Notes: generated by a model not told the origin, from the letters alone. Positions 41,389-54,180 are shown, numbered from the stretch's first letter. The stretch: 64,000 nucleotides of DNA from Phytophthora sp. 'mugwort' (GCA_033558025.1 JAUCEF010000005.1:1550001-1614000); one strand, 5' to 3'. Translations and numbers: made by a program.

Positions 41389-42825
41389 GGTATGCCTAAG
41401 TTGTAGTACTTACCGTTGAACACGATGCAACCTCGTTGGCATCAATGCTCCTGTTTATTTACAGTTGTTTTTTGCAGTTATTTATTGTTGCCGGCCATGC
41501 ATGACCTGCGCGATACGTATTGCTGGCAAGTGGTTAGGTAAGATATGTACTGTATTTTTCGGGGTGCCTGCCCATCAGGCTGCGTCTAGTACTACAGCCT
41601 GCTTTGGTGGTCTGGTTGGATAGTGCTGTGCCGATTATTTTCTGTATGATTGACGCTCGGAGAACGATACGGAGCGCCGGCCTCCTGATTCAAAGTGGGC
41701 GCGCAGAGTGTCTTAGAATGGCACAGACGCACCAAACAATGATTCGCGGTCGTCGTCCGTGATCAGGGTCCGGTATAATTCCCACTTCTGTGTGCGCAGA
41801 GAGCATGTGCTTGGTGTAGATATTCGGTCCTGAACGTGCAAAAGTACTGTATTTTCGTCATCTTCCGGCGCTTAGACTTATCTGTCCTTGCCTCGCTGGC
41901 TTCACACCCGAAAACGATGCAGAATCGGCGCGCACTCGCCGTCACGGCACCAGTTCTAGCATCCCGACTCGTCACCTTGATATTAAACCGAGCCTCATGC
42001 ATTGGGTTGAACGGCATCATGGTTATGCGTCATCGCCGTCGGAGGGCGGAGCGTCGTAGTTGGCTCCATGGGATCGACAACGCCGTGCTCTGGCAGATCC
42101 CCGGAGGTTGGTAAGAAAATAAAAGGGTCATGGCAGTGGTGCCTACAGATGAGGTAATTTACATGTGTAATTTAAATCAACAGAAACTGGAATTTTTCAG
42201 CTAACTTTTAAAAACAATCAATTTTCAGCGATATTACCCAGACTTATAGATTGGTGTAGTTGCGGATCTCGGCGCTGAAATATTGCGGACGTACCGTGTT
42301 CTACTTGCCTCCCGATTTGGGGGAAAGTTTCATGTGCTGCGCCACTTCTCCCACATGCGTACGATTGCCCAGAAATACATGATCTTGACGTATTGGGTAA
42401 GTCGAGCGTGTCATGGATGGCCGCGTCTGGCTAAATAGCAAGCAAGCCACAACGCATGGACACAAAGGCTCTGGCATGCTTGCAATGCAGCCAGACGTCC
42501 CTGTCAGTGCGACGGCTACCTTGACGGGCCAACAGTCACAGTGTTTAACTAGATAAAACATGAAGCGCCACAGCAAAACGAGAAAAACATGCATGGTAGC
42601 AACAAGGCACGAGTAAAAACACCAAATATGCAGAAAAACTAGGAACCCCTGTAGCACATGCATGCATATTTAGGACGGCAAAGTAAGCAATTATTAAAAA
42701 CCCTCAGTACCCTGCAATCGATTAAGCGACCTACATTCTCGACACCGAACTCGACATCGACCTACATTGTCCGAGAACTTCAGCAACCATATTCTTCCTC
42801 GGTCCAGCCACTACATTTGGTAGAC
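41389..42825. other. Repeat-derived stretch, little recognised
   Basis: A minus-strand fragment at 41763-42020 (MHEARFNIKVTSRDARTGAV, then RRFCIVFGCE) looks like the Cys-containing N-terminal module of an oomycete repeat-encoded protein, truncated. The rest, including 42020-42720, shows nothing that I can name. Confidence 0.35.
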
Positions 42826-42877
42826 TTGTGACGGTCCAGTCACAACAATTGCTAAACTTGTGACCATCCAGTCACAA
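42826..42877. repeat. Two tandem short hairpins
   Basis: TTGTGAC...GTCACAA occurs twice, at 42826-42845 and 42858-42877, each with a 6-base loop and a repeat period of 32 bp. Function unknown; may be the edge of an LTR or other repeat. Confidence 0.45.
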
Positions 42878-43139
42878 CATTGGTAGCACTTCAGTAAGCA
42901 CCAACGCTGAAGCTACTGGTCTTCGAAAGGTCATTCCTTGTAACGAAAAATGCATCCGGACACTGTATTGGCGGTGTTATATTTCTCGGAAATACGACGG
43001 AACCGACCATCCCTTTGCCTTCTACACCTTTGCCATCTCAAAGTGACTACAATCCATCTCAAAGTCGTCTGAAGTAAGTGAAGTATCCTCAATTTTTTAG
43101 AATTAAGTTTGGAAAATTGAGATTCAATCAATTTGGACA

Positions 43140-43740
43140 GTGTCTAACGCAAAGTGGTGGCCAGGAGCGGGGTACGAAATCACTTCCGATTTCACCCGTT
43201 GGGCAATATTCCCCGCGAGCCCAAGCACACCCTCCCCGCACGCATGCGCGTGCTGGACGCATACACACAAGGTCAAGACTGGCTGTTGGTGGCTCACCAC
43301 AACGGACAACGCCCCAGCGCACAGCCAAACCGATGAGTCGGTCCGGGCCCGAGATGATCTGGTGCTACTACGCCTGGGACCCTATTCTCCCATGTGCAAT
43401 CTCATCGAAGGTAGGGATTGCTAGGATATATGTTCTGATGTATAATATGCTACCTGTATTTTTGTATAGGATGCCCCAGCATGTTGAAGGCTAAGATTAA
43501 AGACTACCTTGCTCTGAGCCACGATACGATGCTGAAATGTGCCTCGCGGACAGATGCAACAACTCCGCATGCAGCTAATCGAGAAGGCTGCAGAGCAATG
43601 CATGCCATGCATAATTCTGCGCTTGGTCAACAGGATGGCACGCCACTGTGCGCACGCGGTTGCTGCCGCTAAGAGATCCGGAGAGATGGAGTATGGCACT
43701 TAAACCATTTGAGCTGAACGAAAGCCACATTGGTCTGAAT
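43140..43740 (+). pseudogene. Tc1/mariner-type (DDE_3) transposase C-terminal fragment
   Basis: The segment TTDNAPAHSQTDESVRA carries the second catalytic Asp (DNAPAH), and LLRLGPYSPMCNLIEG carries the third acidic position (usually NPIE). A 50-60 bp gap that looks like an intron (GTAGGG to TATAG, 43411-43470) precedes CPSMLKAKIKDYLALSHDTM. The frame then shifts by one to give MPCIILRLVNRMARHCAHA before a stop near 43,705. The N-terminal half with the first Asp is missing or unrecognisable. A broken remnant. Confidence 0.65.
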
Positions 43741-44828
43741 AAAAAAACATTTTTTTCTTTTTTTGCAAAATATGAATCTGAGGTTTTTTACGTTAATCGG
43801 TTTGAGTTACACTGTTGTCACTTTGACATGGCAAAGGTGTAGTGGAAGAGGTTGGATGTACATGAGCGTGGTTAGCCCATATCTCATGGCTATTAACTAT
43901 TTGACGTAGTTGCTGCAAAACCCACAAATACGATAGTCAAATGAAAAAAAAACGAAGTGGCATTCAACACTTGCTGTTGCTGCCATCTTCGTTGGCATCA
44001 TCGCTCTTATCTTCGTCCGATACTGTCTCGCGCTCGTACGCAAGCTGCAAGTATTTTTTTTCGTATGCTTGGGCATGCTTGTACACATTTACCCACGTTT
44101 CAGAGTCCAATGATGCAAACCCTGCATCAAGTATTTACGCCTCAACTGACCATATCAGATGCAGTGTCGTCAGCAATCTTGTCCTTGATGTTAGCTCAGA
44201 TTAACACGTAGTGGGTGGCGTATTGTACACCAAATGCTCGTTCGAAGATGCGTTCTATGTTGTACTATACGTGGTTTTTGGCTTGTTCGCATGGACAAGC
44301 ATCATCAATTTAGCTTTAGTATAACATTCCAAATCTCTATTTCACCATCTTACGAACCAGTTTAGCACGGCAACAACGTTCGCGAAGCGCTTGGAGAAGT
44401 AGGAATTACTGGAATATGCCGCCGCTTGCAAAGTTTTCACGGCCGACTGTCGGTCCTCAACATTCACGTGAAACAGCGACCGTGTCAGACGTCGATGACC
44501 TCGGTAGCACCATTGAGGATTCGTTAAAGGCACATCGACTTCAAGCTGGACTGTTGCCGAGCACTGCAGGAATTCGCACACGATTCAATAAACAAAATAG
44601 AATTAGTTTAAAACACCCAATTTTTCAAACGATGAACCGTTTTCTTCCAGCCAAGCCTGAATACCGGCTTCGAGCGTTCGGGAATTTGGTGCAGGGTTGG
44701 TCTTGTGATAACTGGCGCCGTCCATGTGAATACTTCAAGGGCCATACTTGGCGGCTAAAACAGCACTCAGGTTCGTAAACCACCTTTCAAAACTGCTACG
44801 CGTTGAGCTTTCCGTGATAGTTATCATT
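43741..44828. other. AT-rich stretch with no supported gene
   Basis: A 120-codon open frame at 44416-44778 (plus; contains HRLQAGLLPSTAGIRTRFNK) has no similarity that I recognise and no promoter or intron context, so it is not called. Otherwise nothing seen. Confidence 0.35.
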
Positions 44829-44848
44829 AGGCCTCCTTAATAGTGGGA
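44829..44848 (+). repeat. Dispersed 20-bp repeat, copy 2
   Basis: Identical to 33393-33412. It runs into GTGGGATTTTG and, after a short loop, CAAAAGTCCCAC, an imperfect hairpin. Confidence 0.55.
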
Positions 44849-44959
44849 TTTTGATGTCAAACCCCAAAAGTCCCACTTTGAATTCCATTTTTGTCCCGCC
44901 CTGGAGGTGGTTGCTCGCCTTCCTCAGTTTATCTTTTGGTCTCATAAGCAGGACGCACG

Positions 44960-46790
44960 CTACTTGTACCTTCATGACGCAAACCAAACTTCCGCACTAT
45001 CTATGGGAATACGCTGATCGAAGTGCAGTGTACGCAAGAAATCGTGTTCTTTCTTGCTCCAATCCTAACAAAACGCCTTTTTGAAAAACGTTTGGGGACG
45101 AACACCTGACTTAAAACCTGTAAAATCGTTTGGACAACGGTGTGTTGTACTCATACCACCAGAAAAGGTCGTCAACTTACAAGCCCCGACCCAAAGGCAG
45201 GTCCGGTACTTTTATCGGAAGTGATCCTCAAAGAAAAGATACTTTGTTTATGTCACCGGGAGAAGTAATCAAATGGTGCATAATCGAAGTGTAATTTTTC
45301 TATAGCCACCGAAACTAAATAAAATGTGAGTGGTTCATCTGGAAATGACGTGGCTGCAAATCATCCGGAACCTGACGTGATCGACAAATCGGATTCGTTA
45401 CCTGTATAATTTCTGATACCAATGCAAATCGTCGAGATGATGACGAAGATATTAAAGATGACAATCCCGTAAGATCTGCTATTCACGGATCACGAGCCGA
45501 CGTAAATACTATGGACGATCTGTTGGACCTGCTTTGACTCCGGATCAAGTGAATGAGATTAATGGTTTTAATTTGCCCCATTCTCCAACGGTCAGAACGC
45601 GTCGCAAATCGGTCAGTTGGCTTAGTACTCAGTGCTGCGAATGTCACCGTTGCGGAAAGTTATTCATGAGCCCTAAATATGAAGGAAGCACAAAAATCCA
45701 AGGAGTGGTCCCTTTGAAGAAAGGCCATTCAAGAAGAAATTGGAGCTCCAAAGCCAACGATGCATTTGATCTCGTTGAGCCACCGGCAGGAACCCACATA
45801 ATCGATTTCACAACTGTTTTTCAAGTAAGCTGGACGAATGCGGGGAAGTTGGGCGTTTAGAGGCTCGCATATGTGCTCAGAGTTTTACCCAGGAAACTAA
45901 AAGATTATTTCGAAACTTATGGACCAGTGGCCAAACTTAATTCACTTCGTGTATTTCTTACGTTGGCTACCCAAAAAGGGATGCGCGTACGCCAAGGTGA
46001 TGTCCCTACAGCGTACATCAAGGCAGGATTGTCCGGGATGCTTCATGTCCAGCAACCCCGCGGATTCGAAGCAATGAGTAAATGACATGTATGGAAACTA
46101 AAGAAAGCCCTGTATGGACTTAACCAAGCTGGCAGGAAATGGAATGCGGAGCTTAACGATACTCTCATAACGAATGGTTTTGTGCCTACAAGAGAAGGTT
46201 CATGTGTTTACACACATTCGGTTGACAAATAAATTTTGCTCATCTATGTGGGTGATATTCTTATCGGTTACCATAACGAATCTGAACTTTTAAGATTGAT
46301 GCAGATACTTTATTCTAAGTACCAATTAAAGATCTCGGAGTTGTGGGTTAGTTTGGTTTTGGAAATACGAACTAACATGGACATAAATCGTGGAGTCACG
46401 ACACTTGACCAAACACAATTTGCCTCTGAGGTGTTGAAACGTTTTGATATGGAAGATTGTCGACACCGAAAGACACCTCTTGATCAAGGCACAATTTTAT
46501 ACAAACTAGCCGCAGGCGAAGAGGAAGAACAAAACTATCCTTACGGTCAAGCCGTTGGGGCACTCCCTCTACCTGGCACGCGGGCTCAACCTGATATCGC
46601 TTTCACTGTAAATCAAGTAGCTGCACACACATCCAGGTCTACGAAATCTTACTGAATCGCAGTGAAAACATCCTAAGATACATCGAAGGCACTAAAAGCA
46701 TGGGTCTCGTCTACGTTCAAAATGAATCGGCCGTTCATGTCAAAGAGTACGGACAACGACATACAAAGCCGATAGACTAAAAAAAGCCGG
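44960..46790 (+). pseudogene. Ty1/copia retrotransposon, integrase end and reverse transcriptase, degenerate
   Basis: Starts with the C-terminal integrase segment (LPHYLWEYADRSAVYARNR) and continues into the copia reverse transcriptase: FDLVEPPAGTHII, DYFETYGPVAKLNSLRVFL, GDVPTAYIKAGLSGMLHVQQ, ALYGLNQAGRKWN, then ILLIYVGDILIGYH where the catalytic YVDD motif reads YVGD. RNase-H flank follows (DIAFTVNQVAAH). Several in-frame stops and frameshifts are present. gag and protease are absent and no LTR was identified. It is interrupted near 46,790 by a pogo-like transposase and resumes at about 48,400. Confidence 0.75.
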
Positions 46791-46855
46791 TAACAGGCAT
46801 AGGCACAGCTGGGGCTCCACACAAATATAAAAAAAAAATCATTTTAGCGAATCAG

Positions 46856-48230
46856 GTGGCGAGAATATTCATTTATTTAGCGAATCCAGCAAGAACAAAA
46901 TCGGCGGACGGCGTAAAATGCGCCGCCTGCCGAGCTAAAATTAAGCGCACTTCCTCAATGGCACGAAAGCAGCGGCGCTACACGATAAAGGGAAAACGCA
47001 AAGGCGCGCAACTCGCCGCCCAAGTTGAGGTTGACGAAGCAGCGCGCCAGCTCCAGCGGCCACACAGCACAATTTTCGGGTGGTGGAAGCAGGCTGACCG
47101 CCTGCTCGCCTTTCGCGGCAATGCTCGATCGCCGACGCTCAAGGGGCAGGGCCGTAAGGAAATATTTCCTAGTATCCCAGCCCTTGTGACGTTCATGAAA
47201 GATACACGCAGAGATGAAAAGGTATGTTGATATTGGTAACTAATAGGGACTACTAACATATATACTCACTTTTTATACTTTATGTTATTTAAGCCCTTTC
47301 AACGCATTCAATAATCGATTACAGGTGGCTGTAGGAGCCGAACTGATGTGCGAGGTACACGGAGGAGCACAAAGCCCTGAGCAGTCGCCTGAGAAAATGT
47401 GCCAGCGTATCTGCAAGCGGTAAAATCATTTTTGGTGCTGAATTTCGATTTTATGAATTATTTATTGTTTTAGTTGTTTTGGTTCTTTGCTTTGTGTAGC
47501 TATGACTTTCCGGCGCAAAAGCCCCAAGAAGCCAGAATGCCGATTGTGGAGCTACTAGAGAAGCGAGCAGAGTTTTGTCTAAGTTTTGAAAGGAGTACAG
47601 TACATGGAGCCATACAAAGATTTACAATGTCTACGAAACTGCAATCAATTTTGACATACCGCCGTCACTCAGAGGTCACAAGGTTCCCGCTGCTAAAATG
47701 ACGAAGCACGCTGGCAGAATGGCAGCAGTGCTTACAATTCTCGGTGATGATACGTTTAAACGTTTTTATATTACACTTTTCGGACTAATTATTTCGTTTG
47801 TGTTGTTACAGGTAAAAAACTTCCGATTTGCTTCATTATTCGAGGGGAGCTCGGTGGGGACATCGAACGCCTGGAGTTGCCACATTACCCTCCTGGTCAC
47901 TACTACACCGTGCAGAGAACGTGTGGATGGACGCAGTTGGTTGGCGATTTTATGTAACACAATTGTTTAAATACGAAATTGTCGGCCCCGCCGCCGTCCT
48001 TTTCGATAATTTTGACTCCCACGTTTCTGAGGAGGGTCAGCGGGTGGTTGCTGAGAAGGCAAATGCTACGGTGGTCCCTTTTCCACCTAGTACCACAGCG
48101 GTTGACGGCGTAATTGGGCCACTAAAGGCGAATACGGTTTAAGTTTCGCGGGATTACCGGAGGCACTGCCAAAGAGAAGCGCATCCGTGTCATTTACTGG
48201 ACGACCATTGCTGCTTGGGGCGAATTAACC
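46856..48230 (+). pseudogene. Pogo-like (DDE_1) transposase inserted in copia
   Basis: An N-terminal helix-turn-helix block (KRKGAQLAAQVEVDEAARQL with STIFGWWKQ) is followed, after intron-like gaps at about 47,222-47,330 and 47,400-47,500, by FPAQKPQEARMPIVELLEKR, the first catalytic region (PAAKMTKHAGRMAAVLTILG), KKLPICFIIRGELGGDIERL, and the second Asp in AVLFDNFDSHVSEEG; VVPFPPSTTAVDGVIGPLKA replaces the usual third-Asp block. The order matches DDE_1/pogo proteins. One or two frame changes remain between segments, so it is treated as broken. I could not fix the inverted-repeat ends of the element. Confidence 0.6.
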
Positions 48231-48399
48231 GTAACTTGCAGCTTTAAGAAAGCAATTCCTAGGTATCCGGAGGTAATGGTCTGATAATAGCACGTTTTTT
48301 ACACACCACATGGAAAATATAAGATTTGTTTTGAACAAACAGTAATATAGTCGGCCAATCAAAACTCTGCCGGGTTTATTGTTTATTTTCGACAGCGAG

Positions 48400-48945
48400 G
48401 CAGTTCAATATGGAGCATACCATTCAGCCATACCGGCTTTGTATGTCGTTGTTTGTACACAGACGCAGATTGAGGCAATAACGAAGAGGATCGCAAATCA
48501 ACATCAGGAATTCTTGTACAAGTATTCGGCAACGCGTGTGTCGTGGCAAACCAAAAGACAACGACTTGTCTCGAATCCTCTACAATTGCTGAATATATCG
48601 TTGCAGACGATGGAGTGGAAGAAGCAATTTGGACACGGATGTTGCTTCAAAAATTAATGAGATCACAAGATAACATAGTGATCGCGGCTACGATTACAAC
48701 AACTCTATTCAGAGGATTGTGAACGGGAAACATTCGGAAGCGCAGAAACAGTCGATTGGCGCATCTTCTCGACCCACGATGCAATTAAATGTGGACACCT
48801 TCAACTTACTTACTGCCCAACTACAGTGATGCTAGCTGATGGACTAACCAAGGCACTTGGAACAACTCGCTTTCGTGAACTTCGCGGTGTCATTGGAATT
48901 AAAACGTTAACATCCAGTGCTGGCGGGGAAGTGCTGAAGTAGTCA
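48400..48945 (+). pseudogene. Ty1/copia RNase H and C-terminus (continuation)
   Basis: Codes for the copia RNase H: YTDAD followed by a stop, then GNNEEDRKSTSGIL, SSTIAEYIVADDGVEEAIW, and near the end CPTTVMLADGLTKALGTTRF. It has stops and frame changes. It is the expected continuation of the copia fragment at 44,960-46,790 on the same strand, displaced by the pogo-like insertion. Confidence 0.65.
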
Positions 48946-49600
48946 GTTTGAACGTTGATGGATTGATGGACACATTCAGGCAAAAAAATATATATTGACT
49001 AGTTATCTTTCTTATACATTAATAAATGAACCACTTTCTGAATTGCATCCCTGTTTGACTAACCAGCTAATAGTTTTCCCTAACACTTGTGTTGCGCTGC
49101 GTTGAGGCCCGTGTTTCAAAGCCTGAAGATTCAGCGGCCGGATCAAGACCACGGCCGTATGCGTGATGGTACGTATTCAACCCCCGCAATGCACTTGTCA
49201 CTCCAGCAGCGTGCCAAACAGCTCATCTACCTAAACAAGAAGTTCAGGTGCAAGGCTGACAAACTAGCTCGGCGAGTGTGTACTCTCACAAGCCGGCCCT
49301 CGTCATCATTCACGACGTTCAGGACAACAAAAGGGAACCTTTCATTGTATCGCTCGAACCAATTTAGGCTCAAGGCATCTGTGTATCGGATCAGACAACT
49401 ACATGTACTTCCCTAACGATTCAGAGACGTTTTTGCTCATAAATTCCAGCACATTGATGTAGTATATTTCATCGAGGACATTTCGCGGCATAGAGGAACA
49501 ACAAGTTGACTGATACCCAATAATTGACAGAATACAATTTCGTGTTCATTTATGATTTTTATGTGATTATTTTAGAATGTATAGATTGTATATATTCCCA
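48946..49600. other. No supported gene
   Basis: Probably 3' end or LTR remains of the copia element, AT-rich after 48,990. A 109-codon open frame at 49087-49416 is not recognised and not supported as a gene. Confidence 0.3.
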
Positions 49601-49606
49601 TAACAA

Positions 49607-52600
49607 TTATGTGAACATTTGTATTTTTAGGAGGTAATGGGGGTCGCCTAAATCTTTCATCGTAAATTTGGCAGATCCTTTTCCTTTAGCACACTTATCG
49701 AGCTGAGATGTGATCCAGCGATCGTCAGATCGCCCATGTACACGCAGACAATGAGCGTGTGCGAGACTCCATTTATCTCCCACTTTTTGTGGTACAAGCT
49801 GTATTCCTTTTTGCACCGCAAAACAAAATAGCGATTTTAGGAACTCATTTAGAATGCCATACCATATTGTAGGCGCCAGTTTGAGGCCATACAACTTTTT
49901 CTAAGTTTACATACCAATGTGGCTGAACCATGACGGAACCCGAGTGGTTGCGTCATGTAGATATTCTCATGCAGTAGCCCGTTTAGAAACGCAGTTGATA
50001 CGTCCATCTGATGCAACTGCAGACCTAATGGAGTCGCTAAAGCTAACCGTAAGCGGGGTGACTCATATCGAGCTACTGGCGAAAAGACCTCTCTATAGTC
50101 AATTCCATACGTTTGTGTATTGCCCTGAACAACAAGCCTAGCTTTAAACCTATCAACGCTTCCATCAGCCTTGTACTTAATATCGAACAGCCAATGGCAG
50201 CCTAATGCACGCCTTCCTGGTGGGAGCGGTACAAGAATCCACGTCCTGTTGCTTAAATGTGCTTCATACTCTGTCCGAATGGCTGCCTCCCACTGCATGG
50301 CATGTGGCCCTTTCGTGCTTCTTTAATCGACTTAGGGATAGGGATATGCTTTGTAACGGCTGTCGACTTCAACTTCACGATGAAGCATCGAGGCGTGAAT
50401 TCGGTGTTCGACGCCTCTTTGAACGCCGGACAGTCTCACTAGCAGGCACTTCTCTTTACTCCCACTGCTGGCAAAATCGGCTGAGATGTGACAGCCTCTG
50501 AACTGCCGACTTCAACTTCAATCTGATTTGATTCAGATTCCCTACCCCTTTTTGCCTAAATCTGATATTACTTTGGTCTCTTCGAGGTCATCGATCGGGG
50601 CTCCCGTGGGGAAGGACCGCTCGATCATTACGTTGGTCGCAACAGCGTTAAACTTTACATCTCGTGCAACGAGATACTTATTGTTTTTCACATCTAGCAA
50701 TCTATATTTTTTGTAGTCAGAGGCAATGCCAAGCAGTTTGCATTCAACCGCTCGGTCGCCTAATTTTGCGTCCTTCTTTTAGATTTGGGCAAGCATGCGC
50801 AGCACGTTAAGCCCCAAATCTGTATCTCTAAACCATTTGATTTCTTATTATGTAGCATTTCATAGGGGCTCTTCATGCCGGGTCTTGCCATCAGTAAGAG
50901 GTTCGTTACCTCTACCATGTAGCGTAGGGCTTCTGGCCACCACTTCGGGGCCATTCTAGCACCTCTTAGTGCACATTGCACTCCTGCCATCATAGTTTGG
51001 TGTGCCCGTTCCGCACTACCATTATCTTCTTGCGAGTCTACATTTGATTCTTGAAAACTGATACCCTTTTTAGCACACAATTTAGCAACTTCATTATTGA
51101 CGAACTCTGAGCCTCCATCAGCCCGAATTAACCTAACTTTGTATGGAAACTGAACTGCCAACTGAGTCAGCAGATCCTTAATCTTTCCTGGGCTTCTTTA
51201 GGCTCTTTACGATGACATACCATTTGTATGCCGTAGCGTCATCCAGTTCCCCTAATGCATATAGATAGCCTAGTGATCCATATAGACCTTTCACCTAAAG
51301 TTTGCCTATTGAGTCCATATGCAATGTGTGATGAGGGTTCTTATACTTTATTCCCATCATGTTTATATAGGACATGCGGCGATCTTTCATATCCGCGCAT
51401 GTCTAGTCTTGCAAAAGGAGATCTCCTTCAACTGGGTGTAACTAAATTAGCACTCTGAACAGATTTAGGTTGCTTATCATTCGTAGTAACCTGTCTTTTC
51501 CTAGATCCATATAGACCTTTCACCTAAAGTTTGCCTATTGAGTCCATATGCAATGTGTGATGAGGGTTCTTATACTTTATTCCCATCATGTTTATATAGG
51601 ACATGCGGCGATCTTTCATATCCGCGCATGTCTAGTCTTGCAAAAGGAGATCTCCTTCAACTGGGTGTAACTAAATTAGCACTCTGAACAGATTTAGGTT
51701 GCTTATCATTCGTAGTAACCTGTCTTTTCCTACATGACCAAGTTGGAAGTGATATTCCTTTATTAGGTGTTCATATTTTCTAGTACTCGCTGTGAAGACT
51801 TGTTTCTTCAATGCTTTAGTACTTGGCAAATAGTACACTTCACCCAATGCTACTGCTGCAAATAGCAGTTCAAAGCCTTTACTAAAGGAAAACAGGAAGT
51901 CTTCCGTATTGGATTGCATGTGCCGGTATCCTTGCTTTGCCAAATAGTATGGACTGAGCAAGTTACTATCGCACTGGCTGTCATATGCTACTTCATTTAA
52001 AGTAATATGATTCATATTTCCTTTAGCGGTGACAACACTTAGCTGTACTGAAGCGATTAGTGAGCTCTCTGACGTGCATCCGTTTACCGTACGTACACTG
52101 ATGTCCTCGGCTCGGTCGCAACTTTTCGAACCACCTTTTGTCCGGAGTTATAGCATGGTCAGCTCCTGTATCAAGGTCACGGTAATGCAGCAGGTCTAAT
52201 TGACCTCATCCGAGCCTGATCGAAGCTGGCTTGAAGCCAGCGTCGTGACTTACGAACGATGTTCGATCAGCTGCAAAAGGCACGCAATGAAATCAACCGC
52301 AAGACTCAGAAGCTGCTGAGACAAGACATGGTGACTGAGGCGTGGCTTTGAGTCGAAGTCTTGTCCCAGCTGCCAATTGAGTTCTGGACATCTAGTGCCT
52401 TGACCACTTCAGATGGGTCCATGTGGGACACTAAGTCAGGCAAAGAAAGAAATTTGGCAGAACCTGATTTAGCAGGTTCTACAGGTCACATCGACCCCTT
52501 TCCCAGTCCATCACCCTCCATCGCATCGCCATCGTCTTACCAGACAACTCGCTTTGCTTTGGGACGGGCGGTGGCTTCTCAGGTGTTCCATGAAGGAAGT

Positions 52601-52727
52601 CAGCCATGAGGACGTCCACGTCAGGAAGCCCTTTTTCAAGTTGTTTCCTTTTGTACAACCGATCCAGGTGATTGAGGTGCGTCAAAACCTTGTCTTCCAT
52701 ATGGCAAAGCTTTTGCCATTGAATCAC
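49607..52727 (-). pseudogene. Second Ty1/copia retrotransposon, minus strand, degenerate
   Basis: Read on the minus strand in order: a gag-like segment (MEDKVLTHLNHLDRLYKRKQ, 52,479-52,727), a pre-integrase segment with HLIKEYHFQLGHVGKDRLLR (about 51,720), integrase core (RLIRADGGSEFVNNEVAKLC, SAERAHQTMMAGV, 50,760-51,161), and reverse transcriptase (TWILVPLPPGRRALGCHWLF, RLVVQGNTQTYGIDYREVFS, QMDVSTAFLNGLLHENIYM, 49,849-50,298), ending in a shifted C-terminal part (MYGLKLAPTIWYGILNEF). Stops and frameshifts separate the parts. LTRs were not identified. It differs in sequence from the plus-strand copia, so it belongs to another lineage. Confidence 0.75.
51275..51732. repeat. Identical 229-bp tandem duplication
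   Basis: 51275-51503 and 51504-51732 read the same base for base by eye, starting GATCCATATAGACC and ending GTCTTTTCCTA. It lies between the pre-integrase and integrase parts of the minus-strand copia. Confidence 0.9.
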
Positions 52728-52849
52728 TCTAGGCCACTCGTGTTCTTCGTCTTAGCAGCTATGGACTTACTATGTGGTCCTTAAAATGTTGTGATTGTTC
52801 AAAGTGCCGTCAGTTTTGGAAGTGGGATGGCATCACATGGCCATCGCCC

Positions 52850-53416
52850 CAGCACATCATGCGGCTTATCGCGCTGCCTTCTTTTTCCTTTGAATGGCCG
52901 TTAACATTCCATAACTGACCACTATGTAGCCAATGGGAGTCCTTTATCTACCTCATTTTGTCCAATAACGTAGGAGTTCACTTGCATACAATCCTGTAGT
53001 TATTATGGCGCAACATGTAGATACCATGTAGTGTCGCCCACCGCTAGTCCATCCGTCTAAGACAATTCCGTAGCGCTTGGGCAGTACTTTGGCGACACCA
53101 AGCTTGACTACCCCACCATCCCGGCGGCCTAACTCACGCTCGCAAAAGCTAAAGAGGAGTCAATCCATGACGATCCACACAATCCAACAGACGTGTCGGT
53201 CGTGGCTGGTCGACCAGGCGAAGTGAATGAAGGTTCGGCGTCCGAAGAGCAGCTTTGGCGTCGGACTCGTAGGTCGGGTGGTAGCTTGAGGTGGTTGATC
53301 ACGTTGGTATAGCCGTTGACCGACTTAACGATTATGAAACAGCTGTTGTAGCAGTACAGCCCAGGTGATTCTCGGGTCGTGAGGATGCGGACAAGAAGAC
53401 AGTTTTCGAGGGTCAT
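52850..53416 (-). pseudogene. hAT transposase fragment (BED finger and RNase-H start)
   Basis: Minus-strand coding remnants: VNGYTNVINHLK, the end of a BED-type finger, then, after stops, RYGIVLDGWTSGGRHYMVST, equivalent to KFGLVLDGWSHGTKHFP of the hAT copy at 36.5-37.4 kb. Several stops lie between. It is a second, differently decayed member of the same family. Confidence 0.5.
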
Positions 53417-53773
53417 GGCGAATTGGAGAATGAGCTGACTTGCTGTGGGTTTTTTAGAGCGTCCTGGGGCTTGGATGGAGTTTGGTTAGAGCTACAGAAT
53501 GACTGGAGGGAAAACGGAAGAAGTTGCAGCACCTTCATGTACTCAAGTGCTATTATGTCTATCGCTGTAAAAAAAATAATTGAGGTGCAATTCAAAACTC
53601 AATCGCCAAATTAATACTTAAATTCTAAATTCCAGTACATTGTTACAATAATTACATTTTCGCAACCCTGATTGTGTATGTTGACCCCTTGTTGGTGTCC
53701 TGGCAGAGTTTGGGCTGGAGGGAAGTCTTTGTCCTTGATATCAGATATAGCAGCATACATGTTAGCCACGCAT

Positions 53774-54180
53774 TTAACGAACCGTATCCGTAAGTAAAAT
53801 AATAGAGTACCTCAGCTTTGGGGATTGGTTGTTCGTGCGCAACCGCTTCATAAGTGACTGGACCTGCTCCAACTCCTCCTCGTAGGGCTCCAAAAAACTT
53901 TGAAAGGCTAATCTGAGCCGATGGCTTGTGCAGCCGACAGTCGGTACGCCCATCAACCGGGCAAGTCGCTTGTTTACGGCACAGTTATCACCTACCAGAA
54001 AACATCACATTTGGAAGGTTTTGCCGAAAAATGGTAAAACGAGGCCAATGTAACCATGTGTATTTCAGCGTTGAGGCTGTCATCTGGCCCGTTGATAATT
54101 GGAATCGTGGATATCAGTGGCCGGTGGCAGACCCCGTTGCACTTGAAACACGCAACACTGCGAGGTAATGCTCGCTGCCG
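53774..54180 (-). pseudogene. hAT transposase fragment (central region)
   Basis: On the minus strand: a PDDSLNAEIHM segment, an intron-like gap, then CAVNKRLARLMGVPTVGCTSH, and FLEPYEEELEQVQSLMKRLR. These align with CAVNKWLA, VGCTSHRLYL-type and EDELDQVQRLMRTLR parts of the split hAT copy. Because the 5' parts at 52.85-53.4 kb lie downstream on this strand, the two fragments come from separate copies or a rearrangement. Confidence 0.55.

Noticed and set aside
44416..44778. 120-codon plus-strand open frame as a gene
   Set aside because: No recognisable domain, AT-rich surroundings full of transposon debris, and no intron or promoter evidence.
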